A stretch of DNA of 64,000 nucleotides, from contig NZ_JAPSKN010000008.1 of NCBI RefSeq assembly GCF_031181705.1, positions 9,381 to 73,380 on the forward strand, read 5' to 3'. This stretch comes from Streptomyces sp. (GTDB lineage Bacteria > Actinomycetota > Actinomycetes > Streptomycetales > Streptomycetaceae). Below the pieces are notes generated by a model. It was not told where the DNA came from and did not search any database. It saw only the letters and a program-made list of their open reading frames with translations. A program made the position numbers and the translations under genes. Positions 17,706 to 26,594 of the stretch are shown here, one piece after another; within the stretch, counting starts at the first letter, position 1; each line of letters begins with the position of its first letter.

Positions 17706-18676
17706 CCGCCGCACAGCTCCTTCGCGGTCAGATCCGTCATCTCGGCCTCCGTGAAACCGAACGGCCGGAGGACGCGGAGGAGTTCACCGCTCCTCTTGAG
17801 CTTGCGCAGCTCCGCGTTGAAGGCGTCGCGCAGCTTCGTCTCGGTCGGCCGGAAGGCGAAGGCGCCCCCGTCGACGTGCGGCTTGCCGCCCACGATCGGC
17901 TTGAACGGCTCCGTGGCCTGCGCCCTGGCGGACTTCTTCACCACCTCGCGCACGGTGAGCGCCGTGCCGGCGAACACGTCCACGCGCCCGGCCTCGACGG
18001 CGTTCAGTCCCGCCACCTGGTCCGGGACGATGAGGATGTCGCCCTCCTCGTAGCCCGCCTCGACGGCGTACTGGATCTCGGCGTAGCCGGTCCCGGTGGC
18101 GAACTTCGCCTTCTTCTCGACGACGTCCTGGTAGGAGCGCAGTCCCTTGGGGTTGCCCTTGCGGACGATGAACGCGTCGAGCATCTGGTAGTCCGGGTCG
18201 GCGAAGATGACCTGTGCGCAGCGCTCGGGGTTGACGTACATCCCGGCGGCGACGACGTCGAACTGCTGGGAGTTCAGGCCCGGGATGAGCGAGCCGAACT
18301 CGGTCGGTACGGGCTGGACCCGGGCGACGCCGAGGCGCTTGAAGATCACCTCGGCCAGTTCCGGTGCCTCCCCGGTCAGCTCGCCGTTCTCGTCGATGAA
18401 GCCGAACGGGATCTCGCCGGCGATGCCGAGACGGACGACGCCCGCCGCCCGGAGGCGGTCGAGGAGGTCGCCGCCCTCGACGTCCGAGGCGGTCGCGACC
18501 CGGCTGCATCCGGCCGCGCCCAGCGTGCCGAGCGCCGCGACCCCCGCGAGCAGCGACCGGCGGGTGGGTCCGGAGCCGGGCCGGGACAGGTGTTCCGGAC
18601 TTCTGTGTGGGCTTTTGTGTGGGCTTCTCTCTGGTGGAGCCATGGGCGCGCGGCTACCCGAGCGCCTTCTGGTCAT
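17702..18676 (-). CDS. Extracellular solute-binding lipoprotein (EhuB-like, family 3)
   Basis: A 324-residue binding protein. A long polar N-terminus with a twin-arginine (TRRSLLAGVAALG) leads into a hydrophobic segment and lipobox (LGAAGC), so it is a TAT-type lipoprotein. The family 3 SBP domain contains VRLGIAGEIPFGFIDENGEL, QFDVVAAGMYVNPERC and a TGTGYAEIQYAVEAG segment. The ATG at 18676 has a weak GAAGAG site; ATG at 18643 is an alternative. EhuB-like proteins bind ectoines or polar amino acids. The neighbouring amidase and racemase-like genes suggest a nitrogen-containing substrate, but specificity is not readable. Confidence 0.88.
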   Translation of the reverse strand: MTRRRSGSRAPMAPPERSPHKSPHRSPEHLSRPGSGPTRRSLLAGVAALGTLGAAGCSRVATASDVEGGDLLDRLRAAGVVRLGIAGEIPFGFIDENGELTGEAPELAEVIFKRLGVARVQPVPTEFGSLIPGLNSQQFDVVAAGMYVNPERCAQVIFADPDYQMLDAFIVRKGNPKGLRSYQDVVEKKAKFATGTGYAEIQYAVEAGYEEGDILIVPDQVAGLNAVEAGRVDVFAGTALTVREVVKKSARAQATEPFKPIVGGKPHVDGGAFAFRPTETKLRDAFNAELRKLKRSGELLRVLRPFGFTEAEMTDLTAKELCGG

Positions 18677-18748
18677 GCCGCTCTTCGCAAGTCCCCCACC
18701 TCCCCTCCGGCTGCCCTTGACCGGGGACGGCGGGGGAGACGCTGAGCT

Positions 18749-20161
18749 TCAGGAGGGCGCAGGCCGGCTGCCCGGTGCCGCCCCGGCCTCGTACAGCGCG
18801 TGGGCCGCCCGCAGCACCAATGCGTCCCGGTGCCGGGCGGCCACGAGCTGCAGACCGACCGGCAGCCCGTCCCCGTCGAAGCCGACCGGCACGCTCGCGG
18901 CGGGCTGCTGCGTCATGTTGAACGGGTACGTGAACGGCGTCCAGCCCGTCCAGCGCCGGTGGCCGGACCCCTTCGGCACCTCGGCGCCCGCCTCGAACGC
19001 CGTGATCGGCAGGGTCGGCGTGACGAGCAGGTCGTAGGTGTCGTGGAAACGGCCCATGCGCCGACCGAGGTCCATCCGGACGTCCACCGCGGCCAGATAG
19101 TCCAGCGCCGAGTACCTCGCGCCCCGCGCGCTGATCTCCCGCAGGCCCGGGTCGAGCAGCTCCCGCTGGTGCGGCGCGAGGCGCTGGGTGACCCGCGCGG
19201 CCCCGCTGAACCACAGGGTGTGGAAGGCCTCCACGGGGTCGGTGAGGTCCGGGTCGGTCTCCGTGACGTACGCGCCGAGCTCCGCCAGCCGCTCCACCGC
19301 CCGCCGCACCGCCGCCGCCACCGCCGGCCGCACCGCCACCTGCCCGCCCAGCGTCGGCGAGTACGCCACCCGCAGCCCGCGCACCCCGCCGGCCAGGCCC
19401 TCCGCGTACGAGCCGGGCGGCGGGGCGAGCGCCGACCAGTCGCGCGAGTCCGGGTGCCCGATGACGTCCAGCAGCAGGGCCGCGTCCGCCGCGTCCCGGG
19501 TCATCGGCCCCACGTGCGCCAGCGTGCCGAAGGCGCTCGCCGGGTACAGCGGCACGCGTCCGTAGGTCGGCTTCAGCGCGAAGATGCCGCAGAAGGAGGC
19601 CGGGATGCGGACGCTGCCCCCGCCGTCCGTGCCCAGCGACAGCGGCCCCGCGCCCAGCGCCACGGCCGCCGCGCTGCCGCCGCTCGAACCGCCCGCCGTG
19701 CGCGAGGGGTCGTGGGGGTTGCGGGTCACACCGCTCAGCGGCGAGTCCGTCACTCCCTTCCAGCCGTACTCGGGGGTCGTCGTCTTGCCGAGGAACACCG
19801 CCCCGTGCTCCCGCAGCCGGGCCACGGACGGGGCGTCCTCGTCCCAGCGCCCCGCCGGATCCACCGCCGTCGAGCCGCGCAGGGTCGGTGCCCCGCGCAG
19901 CAGCAGGATGTCCTTCACCGTGACGGGCACCCCGTCCAGCAGCCCCCGTGGCTCACCGCGCCGCCAGCGCTCCTGCGACTCCCGGGCCCGCTCCAGCGCG
20001 TCCTCGGCGGTCAGCCGGACGAAGGCGTTCACCTCCGGCTGGATCGACTCGGCCCGCTGCAGCGCCGCCCGGGCCGCCTCCACGGGACTGAACTCGCCCG
20101 TGCGGTACCCGTCGAGCAGTCGTACGGCCGTCAGCTCGGTCAGCTCGGTCAGCTCGGTCAT
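18749..20161 (-). CDS. Amidase-signature family hydrolase
   Basis: A 470-residue amidase. The Ser-cisSer-Lys triad is visible: the Lys in PVTVKDIL, the cis-Ser in GGSSGGSAA and the nucleophile Ser in the GTDGGGSVRIP signature. The N-terminus has a short ELT repeat (MTELTELTELTAVRL). A GGGAGGGT ribosome site precedes the ATG. It hydrolyses amide bonds; the substrate is unknown. It lies 17 bases after the 2-hydroxyacid dehydrogenase gene and 72 bases before the binding-protein gene, so it is probably co-transcribed with both. Confidence 0.92.
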   Translation of the reverse strand: MTELTELTELTAVRLLDGYRTGEFSPVEAARAALQRAESIQPEVNAFVRLTAEDALERARESQERWRRGEPRGLLDGVPVTVKDILLLRGAPTLRGSTAVDPAGRWDEDAPSVARLREHGAVFLGKTTTPEYGWKGVTDSPLSGVTRNPHDPSRTAGGSSGGSAAAVALGAGPLSLGTDGGGSVRIPASFCGIFALKPTYGRVPLYPASAFGTLAHVGPMTRDAADAALLLDVIGHPDSRDWSALAPPPGSYAEGLAGGVRGLRVAYSPTLGGQVAVRPAVAAAVRRAVERLAELGAYVTETDPDLTDPVEAFHTLWFSGAARVTQRLAPHQRELLDPGLREISARGARYSALDYLAAVDVRMDLGRRMGRFHDTYDLLVTPTLPITAFEAGAEVPKGSGHRRWTGWTPFTYPFNMTQQPAASVPVGFDGDGLPVGLQLVAARHRDALVLRAAHALYEAGAAPGSRPAPS

Positions 20162-20178
20162 CCACCCTCCCAGGAACG

Positions 20179-21126
20179 TCAGTGTCCGGGTACGTACCCA
20201 CGCCGCTTGTCGACCACGTTCCGCAACGGCTCGCCGGACGACCAGAGTTCGTACAGCTCCACGAACTGGGCGCCGAGTTCGTCGCGCCAGCCGACGGTGT
20301 CGCCGCTCATGTGCGGGGACACGATCAGGCCCGGGGCCCGCCAGAGCGGGCTGTCCGCGGGCAGGGGTTCGGTCTCGAAGACGTCCAGGGCGGCACCCGC
20401 GATCCAGCGCTTGTGCAGGGCCTCGGCGAGGGCGTCCTCGACGACGAGCGCCCCGCGGCCGATGTTGACGAACCGGGCGGACGGCTGCATCACGCCGAAG
20501 CGGCGGGCGTCGAACATCCCGCGCGTCTGCTCGGTGAGCGGCGCGGCGGCGATCACCCAGTCGGCGCGCGACAGCAGCCGGTCCAGGTCCTCCGGGCCGT
20601 GCACGCCGGAGCGCGCGGCCCGGCCGACCAGCGCGGTGGTGATGCCCAGCGCCTTCAGCGTGCGCACGATCGCCCGGCCGATCGGCCCGGACCCGACCAC
20701 GACGGCCCGGCTCCCGGCCACCCTGCGCGTCTCGCGGTGCCGCCAGGTCCGCTCCCGCTGGAGCTCCAGCGTGCGCGGCAGGTCCTTGGCCATGGCCAGC
20801 ACGAGTGCGGCGACGTACTCGGCGATCGGCTCATCGAAGACGCCGCGGGCGTTGGTCACGACCGTGTCGGAGGCGGCCAGTTCCGGACACATCAGATGGT
20901 CCACCCCGGCGCTCGCGGTGTGCACCCAGCGCGGGCGCGGACCCGCGCCCGGCCAGGCGTCCCGGACGGCGCGCGAGGTGAAATCCCACACCAGGAGCAC
21001 ATCCGCGCGCGGGAGGCGCTCCGCGAGCCCCGCCGCGTCGGTGTGTTCGATACGCGCGCGGCCGGTGAGGCGGCCGAGGCGGGGGAGGGGGTCGGCGTCC
21101 AGGACGAGCAGGGTGGGAGTGGGCAT
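20179..21126 (-). CDS. D-isomer-specific 2-hydroxyacid dehydrogenase
   Basis: A 315-residue NAD(P)-dependent oxidoreductase starting MPTPTLLVLD; the ATG at 21126 has a GGAG site. The Rossmann motif is VVGSGPIGRAIVRTL, a GxGxxG-type nucleotide fold. Catalytic residues are the Arg in NIGRGALV, a Glu in DVFETEPLP and the His in SPHMSGDT. It interconverts 2-hydroxy and 2-oxo acids. Divergent from the racemase-like pair, it is likely first in the minus-strand operon with the amidase and transporter. Confidence 0.9.
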   Translation of the reverse strand: MPTPTLLVLDADPLPRLGRLTGRARIEHTDAAGLAERLPRADVLLVWDFTSRAVRDAWPGAGPRPRWVHTASAGVDHLMCPELAASDTVVTNARGVFDEPIAEYVAALVLAMAKDLPRTLELQRERTWRHRETRRVAGSRAVVVGSGPIGRAIVRTLKALGITTALVGRAARSGVHGPEDLDRLLSRADWVIAAAPLTEQTRGMFDARRFGVMQPSARFVNIGRGALVVEDALAEALHKRWIAGAALDVFETEPLPADSPLWRAPGLIVSPHMSGDTVGWRDELGAQFVELYELWSSGEPLRNVVDKRRGYVPGH

Positions 21127-21322
21127 GAGCAGCCGTTTCTCCAGCCGTTCGGCGGGGCCGGGGACCGCGCGGGGCCGCCGGTGACGACGAGTACACCCGG
21201 GGTCGGCCGAGGGGTGATCCGGGCGGATTGACCACGCTCGCACCCGAACCTACCGGCGTCAACACGGGGCGTTCCCGCGCCGAGTCGCCTGCCTGTCGCC
21301 CAGCGTGAAACCGGTGCCCGCC

Positions 21323-21808
21323 ATGGACGTCTCCCTTCTCCGCGGACCCGGCCCGCGGCGCGGGGTCGGCGTCGTCGCCCCCTTCGGCTTCGCCCTCGAC
21401 CGCGAGCTGTGGCGCCGGGTCCCGTACGGCCTCTGTCTGCGCGTGACGCGCACGCCCTACGGGCCGGTCGAGGTGAGCGACGATCTCGCCCGCCTGGTCA
21501 GCGAGCACGAGACGCTGTGCGAGGCGATGGGCCGGGCCGGGGCCGTCCCCGCGATCACCACCTCCGGGGCGCTGCTGGAGGCCTTGGCCGAGCTGGACGT
21601 ACGCCGGGTGGCGCCGGTGACGCCGTACACGGTGATCTCGGCCAACCAAGTGACGATGTGGGCGGCGCTGCGCCGACTGGGTACCCGTGCGGTGGGACCG
21701 TACCAAGCGCCGGTCGATCCGGCGGCGCGTTCCGGTCCCGTACCGCCGGGGGCGGACCCCGGTCCCGTAGTGCCGGAAGAAGAGCAGCAGCAGGAAGGCT
21801 GGACATGA
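21323..21808 (+). CDS. Short Asp/Glu-racemase/maleate-isomerase-like protein, probably internally deleted
   Basis: A 161-residue protein (GTG at 21305 would add six residues). It shares two blocks with the full-length paralogue encoded next: SGALLEALAELDVRRVAPVTPYT matches the middle, and SANQVTMWAALRRLG matches the C-terminal TANQVTVWEALRLAD. The segment with the first catalytic Cys and about 85 residues between the blocks are missing, so it is unlikely to be catalytic by the family mechanism. Its TGA overlaps the next ATG (ATGA). It could be a decaying duplicate or a partner subunit. The tail is Pro/Glu-rich. Confidence 0.7.
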   Translation: MDVSLLRGPGPRRGVGVVAPFGFALDRELWRRVPYGLCLRVTRTPYGPVEVSDDLARLVSEHETLCEAMGRAGAVPAITTSGALLEALAELDVRRVAPVTPYTVISANQVTMWAALRRLGTRAVGPYQAPVDPAARSGPVPPGADPGPVVPEEEQQQEGWT

Positions 21809-22536
21809 CAGCACTGGGATTCCTCTACCCGGGCCACTCCGCCGAGGACGACTATCCCCGCATCGAGCAGTTGCTGGGCAGCGACATCCGGGTGGACCTG
21901 GTGCACACCGACCTCGGTGAGGACGCGCACCGGGCGGACGCGCTGCTGGAGACGGGCTCCGCGGGACGGCTGGCGACGGGCGTGCAGGAACTGCGGCACG
22001 CCGGCGCGGAGGCGGTCGTCTGGGCGTGCACCAGCGGCAGCTTCGTGCACGGCTGGGACGGCGCCCAGGAGCAGGTCCGCACGCTCGCCGTGGCGGCCGG
22101 CATGCCCGCCTCCTCGACGTCCTTCGCGTTCGTGCACGCGGTACGGGAACTGGGGGTGCGGCGGGTCGCGATCGGCGCGACGTACCCGGAGGACGTGGCG
22201 CAGCTCTTCGCGCAGTTCCTGCGCTCGGACGGCGTCGACATCGTGTCGGTCAGCAGCTCGGGCGTCATCGCGGCGGCCGAGGTGGCCACGTGGGGCGAGC
22301 CGGAAGTCCTCGCCCTGGCGCGGAACTCCGACCACCCCGACGCCGAGGCGCTCCTCCTGCCCGACACGGCCCTGCACACGGCGGCCCACATCCCGGCTCT
22401 GGAGAAGGAACTGGGCAAGCCGGTCCTCACCGCCAACCAGGTCACGGTCTGGGAGGCCCTCCGGCTGGCCGACCGCCGGGTCAACGCCCCGGAGCTGGGC
22501 GCGCTGTTCACGCGGGAGCCGATCGTGCAGGCATGA
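21805..22536 (+). CDS. Asp/Glu-racemase/maleate-cis-trans-isomerase family protein
   Basis: A 243-residue member of the superfamily that includes maleate isomerase, arylmalonate decarboxylase and EutA of ectoine catabolism. The N-terminal catalytic Cys is present (WACTSGS, Cys75). At the position of the second Cys in racemases, the sequence LLLPDTALHT carries Asp187. One-cysteine members of this family are decarboxylases or isomerases rather than racemases. It is translationally coupled to the short paralogue upstream and divergent from the dehydrogenase-amidase-transporter genes. Confidence 0.85.
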   Translation: MTALGFLYPGHSAEDDYPRIEQLLGSDIRVDLVHTDLGEDAHRADALLETGSAGRLATGVQELRHAGAEAVVWACTSGSFVHGWDGAQEQVRTLAVAAGMPASSTSFAFVHAVRELGVRRVAIGATYPEDVAQLFAQFLRSDGVDIVSVSSSGVIAAAEVATWGEPEVLALARNSDHPDAEALLLPDTALHTAAHIPALEKELGKPVLTANQVTVWEALRLADRRVNAPELGALFTREPIVQA

Positions 22537-22560
22537 GCCCCGCCTGGCTGTGGGGCGGCC

Positions 22561-22830
22561 TCAGGTCCTCTGCTCGGGCGGCGGGGGCGGGGGATGCGGC
22601 GGCGGCGGGACGGCGGGCCGTTCCCGGCGCCGCCGGGACAGGACGGAGGGAAAGGCGAGGCCGACGACCGCGCCCGCGGCGGCCCCGACCGCCGCGGACA
22701 GGAGAAAGTCCCAGCCGACACCGGAGTCGAGCAGTTCCTGCGGCCCGGCGACCACGGCCCCGAAGACGCCCGCCGCCCGGGCGCCGCGCCGACGGTCGAG
22801 CGAACCGGCGCTGTGCGTCCGCCCGCCCAT
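22561..22830 (-). CDS. Small membrane protein of unknown function
   Basis: An 89-residue protein starting at the ATG at 22830 with a GGGGGA site. It has a hydrophobic Gly/Ala-rich helix (LLSAAVGAAAGAVVGLAFP), then a basic RRRRER stretch and a proline-rich tail. No family recognised. Its start overlaps the stop of the upstream small gene by one base, so the two form an operon. Confidence 0.65.
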   Translation of the reverse strand: MGGRTHSAGSLDRRRGARAAGVFGAVVAGPQELLDSGVGWDFLLSAAVGAAAGAVVGLAFPSVLSRRRRERPAVPPPPHPPPPPPEQRT

Positions 22831-23024
22831 CAGTCCCCCGCGCGGCGCCACCGCAGCACCCACAGCACGGCGCAGGCGGCCAGAGCCAGGGTGAAGGCCG
22901 CGGTTGCCGCCAGCCGGACCGCCGTCCACACCGCCCCGCTCGGATCTCCGACGGCCTCGACGAGATTCAGGCTCACGGCGACCGTGAACATCACCTTCAG
23001 GCATCTCACCGCACGCCGCGTCAT
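22830..23024 (-). CDS. Small two-helix membrane protein of unknown function
   Basis: A 64-residue protein, MTRRAVRCLKVMFTVAVS..., with two hydrophobic segments (about residues 8-24 and 32-55) and a basic RWRR end. A GGGAGGG site lies about 14 bases upstream, rather far, so the exact start is uncertain. Probably co-transcribed with the following 89-residue membrane protein. Confidence 0.6.
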   Translation of the reverse strand: MTRRAVRCLKVMFTVAVSLNLVEAVGDPSGAVWTAVRLAATAAFTLALAACAVLWVLRWRRAGD

Positions 23025-23290
23025 GAAGTCCAAGGCACCCTCCCGGCAACCGACCGAAGGGGCCGGTGCCCTCGGACGGGCCTGCCATGCGGGCCGGAAT
23101 CGGCCCTGCCGCTTATTCGGGGCAAAGCGGGGCACATGTGCTCCCGTGCCCCACCCGGAAGCTGAGGAATGCTCAACTCCGCCGCACCACAGGGCCCTTG
23201 AGTTGACCGAAAGCGCGTTCCCCGTCCGGCGTCCATCGCGTGCACACTGTCCACGTCCGCAGCCAGTCGTGCCGTGAAGGATGCCCCCCG

Positions 23291-23560
23291 ATGGCCGCAC
23301 CGGGCCCGTTCAGATCCTCCGCAAGCGCTGTCCGGCTCTCCGCCCGCCTGCTGTGCTGGAGCCTGGCCGCGGCCATGGTCAGCGCCGCCGTGGACGCCCT
23401 CGGGCAGCCGCGCGCCGGCTGGTGGGGTGCCGTGTGGCCCCTGCCGTGGTGGATCTTCGCCGCCGCAGCGCTCACCTGGACCGTCCTGCGGGCCCGCGAG
23501 AAGACCGGCCCCCCGCCGCCGCCCGGCTGCGCACGCGACGACTGGGAACAGGCCGCCTGA
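23291..23560 (+). CDS. Small two-helix membrane protein of unknown function
   Basis: An 89-residue protein starting MAAPGPFRSSASAVRLSARL with two transmembrane helices (about 20-37 and 48-65) separated by a Trp-rich turn (AGWWGAVWPLPWW), and a Pro-rich polar tail. Divergent from the two small membrane-protein genes. No family recognised. Confidence 0.6.
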   Translation: MAAPGPFRSSASAVRLSARLLCWSLAAAMVSAAVDALGQPRAGWWGAVWPLPWWIFAAAALTWTVLRAREKTGPPPPPGCARDDWEQAA

Positions 23561-23655
23561 CCGCCCCGGGACGCCGCGGCCGGGAATAAGCGGAGACAGT
23601 CCCCTGTTGTGGTCCGGGACGACAGCACACGGCCCACAGCAGGAGGCACCCCACC

Positions 23656-24774
23656 GTGGCGGCAGACGACACACGCGGCGCGGCAGACGAGATTCGCGGC
23701 ACGGCGCAGGGCAGCGCCCCCGTCCCCCTCTCCGTACTGGACCTGGTCACCGTGGGGGCCGGCCGCACCGCCACCGACGCGCTGCGCACCAGCGTCGAGC
23801 TGGCCCGCCTCGCGGAGCGGCGCGGCTTCCACCGCTACTGGGTCGCCGAGCACCACTCCATGCCCGGCGTGGCCTCCTCCTCCCCGGCCGTGATCCTCGC
23901 CCACCTCGCCGCCCACACCGACCGCATCCGCCTCGGCTCGGGCGGCGTGATGCTGCCCAACCACGCCCCACTGGTCATCGCCGAGCAGTTCGGGACGCTG
24001 GAGGCCATGGCCCCGGGCCGGATCGACCTCGGCCTCGGCCGCGCGCCCGGCACGGACGGCGCCACCGCCGCCGCCCTGCGCCGCACCGACCGGCTGGCCG
24101 AGGGCGCCGACGACTTCCCGCTGCAGCTCGCCGAGCTGACCCGGTTCCTCGACGACGACTTCCCCGACGGCCACCGCTACCGCCGCATCCACGCCGTCCC
24201 GGGCCCGGTGCAGGCCACGTCCCCCGGCGGCGTGCAGTCCCCGCACCGCCCGCCGATCTGGCTGCTCGGCTCCTCCGGCTTCAGCGCCCGCCTGGCCGGG
24301 TCGCTCGGCCTGCCGTTCGCCTTCGCCCACCACTTCTCGGCGCAGAACACCCTCCCGGCCCTGGACCTGTACCGCGAGTCCTTCCAGCCGTCCGCCGTGC
24401 TCGACCGGCCGTACGCCCTCATCGGCGTCTCCGCGCTCGCCGCCGACGAGGAGAAGGAGGCCCGCCGCCAGGTGCTGGCCGCGGCCCTCAGCATGGTCCG
24501 GCTGCGCACCGGCCGCCCCGGCCTGGTGCCCACCCCGCAGGAGGCGGAGGCCTACGCGTTCAGCCCCATGGAACGCGACTTCGTCGACTCCTGGAACGCC
24601 AACGTCATCCACGGCACCCCGGACGAGGTCCGCTCCGGCCTGGACGACCTCGCCAAGCGCACCGGCGCCGACGAGCTGATGATCACGGCCAACGCGCACG
24701 GCGGCGACGTCCGCGTCCGCAGCTACGAACTCATCGCCGACGCCTACGGATTGGCGACGCCCGCCTCCGCCTGA
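23656..24774 (+). CDS. Luciferase-like (LLM class) flavin-dependent monooxygenase
   Basis: A 372-residue TIM-barrel flavoprotein starting with GTG at 23656 behind an AGGAGG site. It has the LLM hallmarks PLSVLDLVTVGAG, YWVAEHHSMPGVASSSP, IRLGSGGVMLPNH and GRIDLGLGRAPGTD, which put it in the group related to bacterial luciferase alpha chains (YhbW/MsnO8-like). The N-terminal 24 residues are polar. The substrate is unknown. It converges on cdgA with overlapping 3' ends (31 bases). Confidence 0.9.
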   Translation: MAADDTRGAADEIRGTAQGSAPVPLSVLDLVTVGAGRTATDALRTSVELARLAERRGFHRYWVAEHHSMPGVASSSPAVILAHLAAHTDRIRLGSGGVMLPNHAPLVIAEQFGTLEAMAPGRIDLGLGRAPGTDGATAAALRRTDRLAEGADDFPLQLAELTRFLDDDFPDGHRYRRIHAVPGPVQATSPGGVQSPHRPPIWLLGSSGFSARLAGSLGLPFAFAHHFSAQNTLPALDLYRESFQPSAVLDRPYALIGVSALAADEEKEARRQVLAAALSMVRLRTGRPGLVPTPQEAEAYAFSPMERDFVDSWNANVIHGTPDEVRSGLDDLAKRTGADELMITANAHGGDVRVRSYELIADAYGLATPASA

Positions 24775-26594
24775 ACGTCCGGCGTGCCGAGCAGCTCGGA
24801 GATGCGGTCCGGCGACACCGGGCGGGAGTACAGCCAGCCCTGTCCGGTGTCGCAGCCGATGCGCCGCAGCCGGGTCGCCTGCGCCGAGGTCTCCACGCAC
24901 TCGGCCGTGACGGTCAGCCCGAGCCGGTGCGCGAGCTGGATCATCGCCTCGACGACGACCTCGTCGGCCGGGTTCGCCCGGGTCGCCGCGTCCCGGTCGT
25001 CGTACTGGAAGCCGCGGACGAAGGACCCGTCGAGCTTCAGCGCCGACACCGGCAGCCTGCTCAGGTACGCCAGGTTCGAGTAGCCCGTGCCGAAGTCGTC
25101 GATGGCGATGCGCACGCCCATGTCGCTGAGCGCCTTCAGCGTCTGCAGCGGACGGCCCGCCGAGCCCATCACCGCGGACTCGGTCAGCTCCAGCTGGAGC
25201 AGGTGTGGCGCTAGCTCCGTCTCCGCCAGGATCTGAGCCACGTCCGCCACCAGGTCGGAGTCCCAGATCTGCCGCACCGCCACGTTCACGCTGACGAAGA
25301 TCGGCGGCTCGTCTGGGTGGTCCAGCTGCCAGCGGCGGGCCTGCTCGCAGGCCGTGCGCAGCACCCAGCGGCCCAGCGGGACGATCGAGCCGTCCTCCTC
25401 GGCAAGTCCGATGAACCGATTCGGCGTCAGTACGCCGAACTGCGGATGGTTCCAGCGGACCAGCGCCTCGACCCCGTGCAGGCGGTCGTCCTCCATGCCG
25501 ACCAGCGGCTGGTACTCCAGCCGGAACTCGTCCCGGTCGATGGCCGGCCGGAGCGTGGAGGCGAGGGCCTGGCGGGTCATGCGATGGGCGTTGCGCTCCG
25601 GGTCGAACAGCGTCCACCGGGCCTTGCCGTCGGCCTTCGCCCAGTAGAGCGTCGTGTCGGCGGCCTGCATCAGGGCGGTGGGGGTCGTGCCGGCCGCGTG
25701 CCGCTCGACGACCCCGATCGACGCCGACACCGACAGCCGCCGGCCGGAGAGGTCGAACGGGTCCTGCACGGCCCGCAGTACCGCTTCGGCCAGCTCGGCC
25801 AGTTGTTCGGTGCCCGTGGAGTCCTCGACGAGGAGCGCGAACTCGTCCCCGCCGAGCCGGGCCACCAGCGGGACGCTGGCGCGGGACCGGCCGGCCTCGT
25901 CCGCGCAGCGCGTGAGCCGCTCGGCGACGGCGGCCAGCAGCCGGTCGCCCACGCGGTGGCCGAGGGTGTCGTTGATGGCCTTGAAGCCGTCCAGGTCCAG
26001 GTAGCACAGCCCGATCCGGCCCGTGCCGCTCTGCTCGTACGACTCCGCCTCCAGCGCGGCCGACAGCCGTTCGAAGAACAGCGTGCGGTTGGGCAGCCGG
26101 GTCACCGGGTCGTGCATCTGCAAGTGCCGCAGCCGGGCCTGGAGTTCCCGGCGGGCGCTGACGTCGGCGACGGACAGCAGCACGGCGCTGTCCTCCCCGG
26201 GCAGCGGGGCGACCGTCACCTGCACCCACAGCGAGTGCCCGTCGGGGTGCTTCAGGCGGCGGGTGCAGCGCAGCCGGGACTGCCGGCCGCGCAGCACCTC
26301 GCGGTAGGCGTGCCGGCTGCGGGCGTCGGAGGTGAGGTCGACCAGGTCGGCGGCGACGGATCCGGCCAGCCCCTCCGGGGCGCTGCCGAGCAGCGCGGCG
26401 AGCGCCTCGTTGGCGCTCACGACCAGGCCCTCGCGGTCGACCACGGCCATGGCGAGGGGGGCGGCCGTGAAGACGGCACGGTAGGGCGGCCGTGGCAGGG
26501 GCTCGGTACGGGAAGACGTATCGATCTCACTCTCTGTGACGACCGCCCGGTCGAGGTTCGCCGCGGGCGCCGGCCCTTCGGAGGTTCCGCTCAC
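24744..26594 (-). CDS. cdgA: PAS-GGDEF-EAL cyclic-di-GMP enzyme
   Basis: A 616-residue protein. A PAS domain at about residues 40-150 (FTAAPLAMAVVDREG) is followed by GGDEF (intact GGDEF at 248-252, preceded by CYLDLDGFKAINDTLGH) and EAL (intact EAL at 376-378, LHGVEALVRWNHP, with later DDFGTGYSNL). Both catalytic signatures are present, so it may make and/or degrade c-di-GMP. The GTG at 26594 has a GGGAG site; ATG at 26609 is five codons upstream. Architecture and context match CdgA of S. coelicolor, a BldD target affecting development. The 3' end overlaps the convergent monooxygenase gene. Confidence 0.9.
   Translation of the reverse strand: MSGTSEGPAPAANLDRAVVTESEIDTSSRTEPLPRPPYRAVFTAAPLAMAVVDREGLVVSANEALAALLGSAPEGLAGSVAADLVDLTSDARSRHAYREVLRGRQSRLRCTRRLKHPDGHSLWVQVTVAPLPGEDSAVLLSVADVSARRELQARLRHLQMHDPVTRLPNRTLFFERLSAALEAESYEQSGTGRIGLCYLDLDGFKAINDTLGHRVGDRLLAAVAERLTRCADEAGRSRASVPLVARLGGDEFALLVEDSTGTEQLAELAEAVLRAVQDPFDLSGRRLSVSASIGVVERHAAGTTPTALMQAADTTLYWAKADGKARWTLFDPERNAHRMTRQALASTLRPAIDRDEFRLEYQPLVGMEDDRLHGVEALVRWNHPQFGVLTPNRFIGLAEEDGSIVPLGRWVLRTACEQARRWQLDHPDEPPIFVSVNVAVRQIWDSDLVADVAQILAETELAPHLLQLELTESAVMGSAGRPLQTLKALSDMGVRIAIDDFGTGYSNLAYLSRLPVSALKLDGSFVRGFQYDDRDAATRANPADEVVVEAMIQLAHRLGLTVTAECVETSAQATRLRRIGCDTGQGWLYSRPVSPDRISELLGTPDVQAEAGVANP

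Noticed and set aside
22561-23088. Longer versions of the two small membrane proteins (starts up to 23300)
   Set aside because: The extensions are polar low-complexity, lack ribosome sites and would overlap each other extensively.
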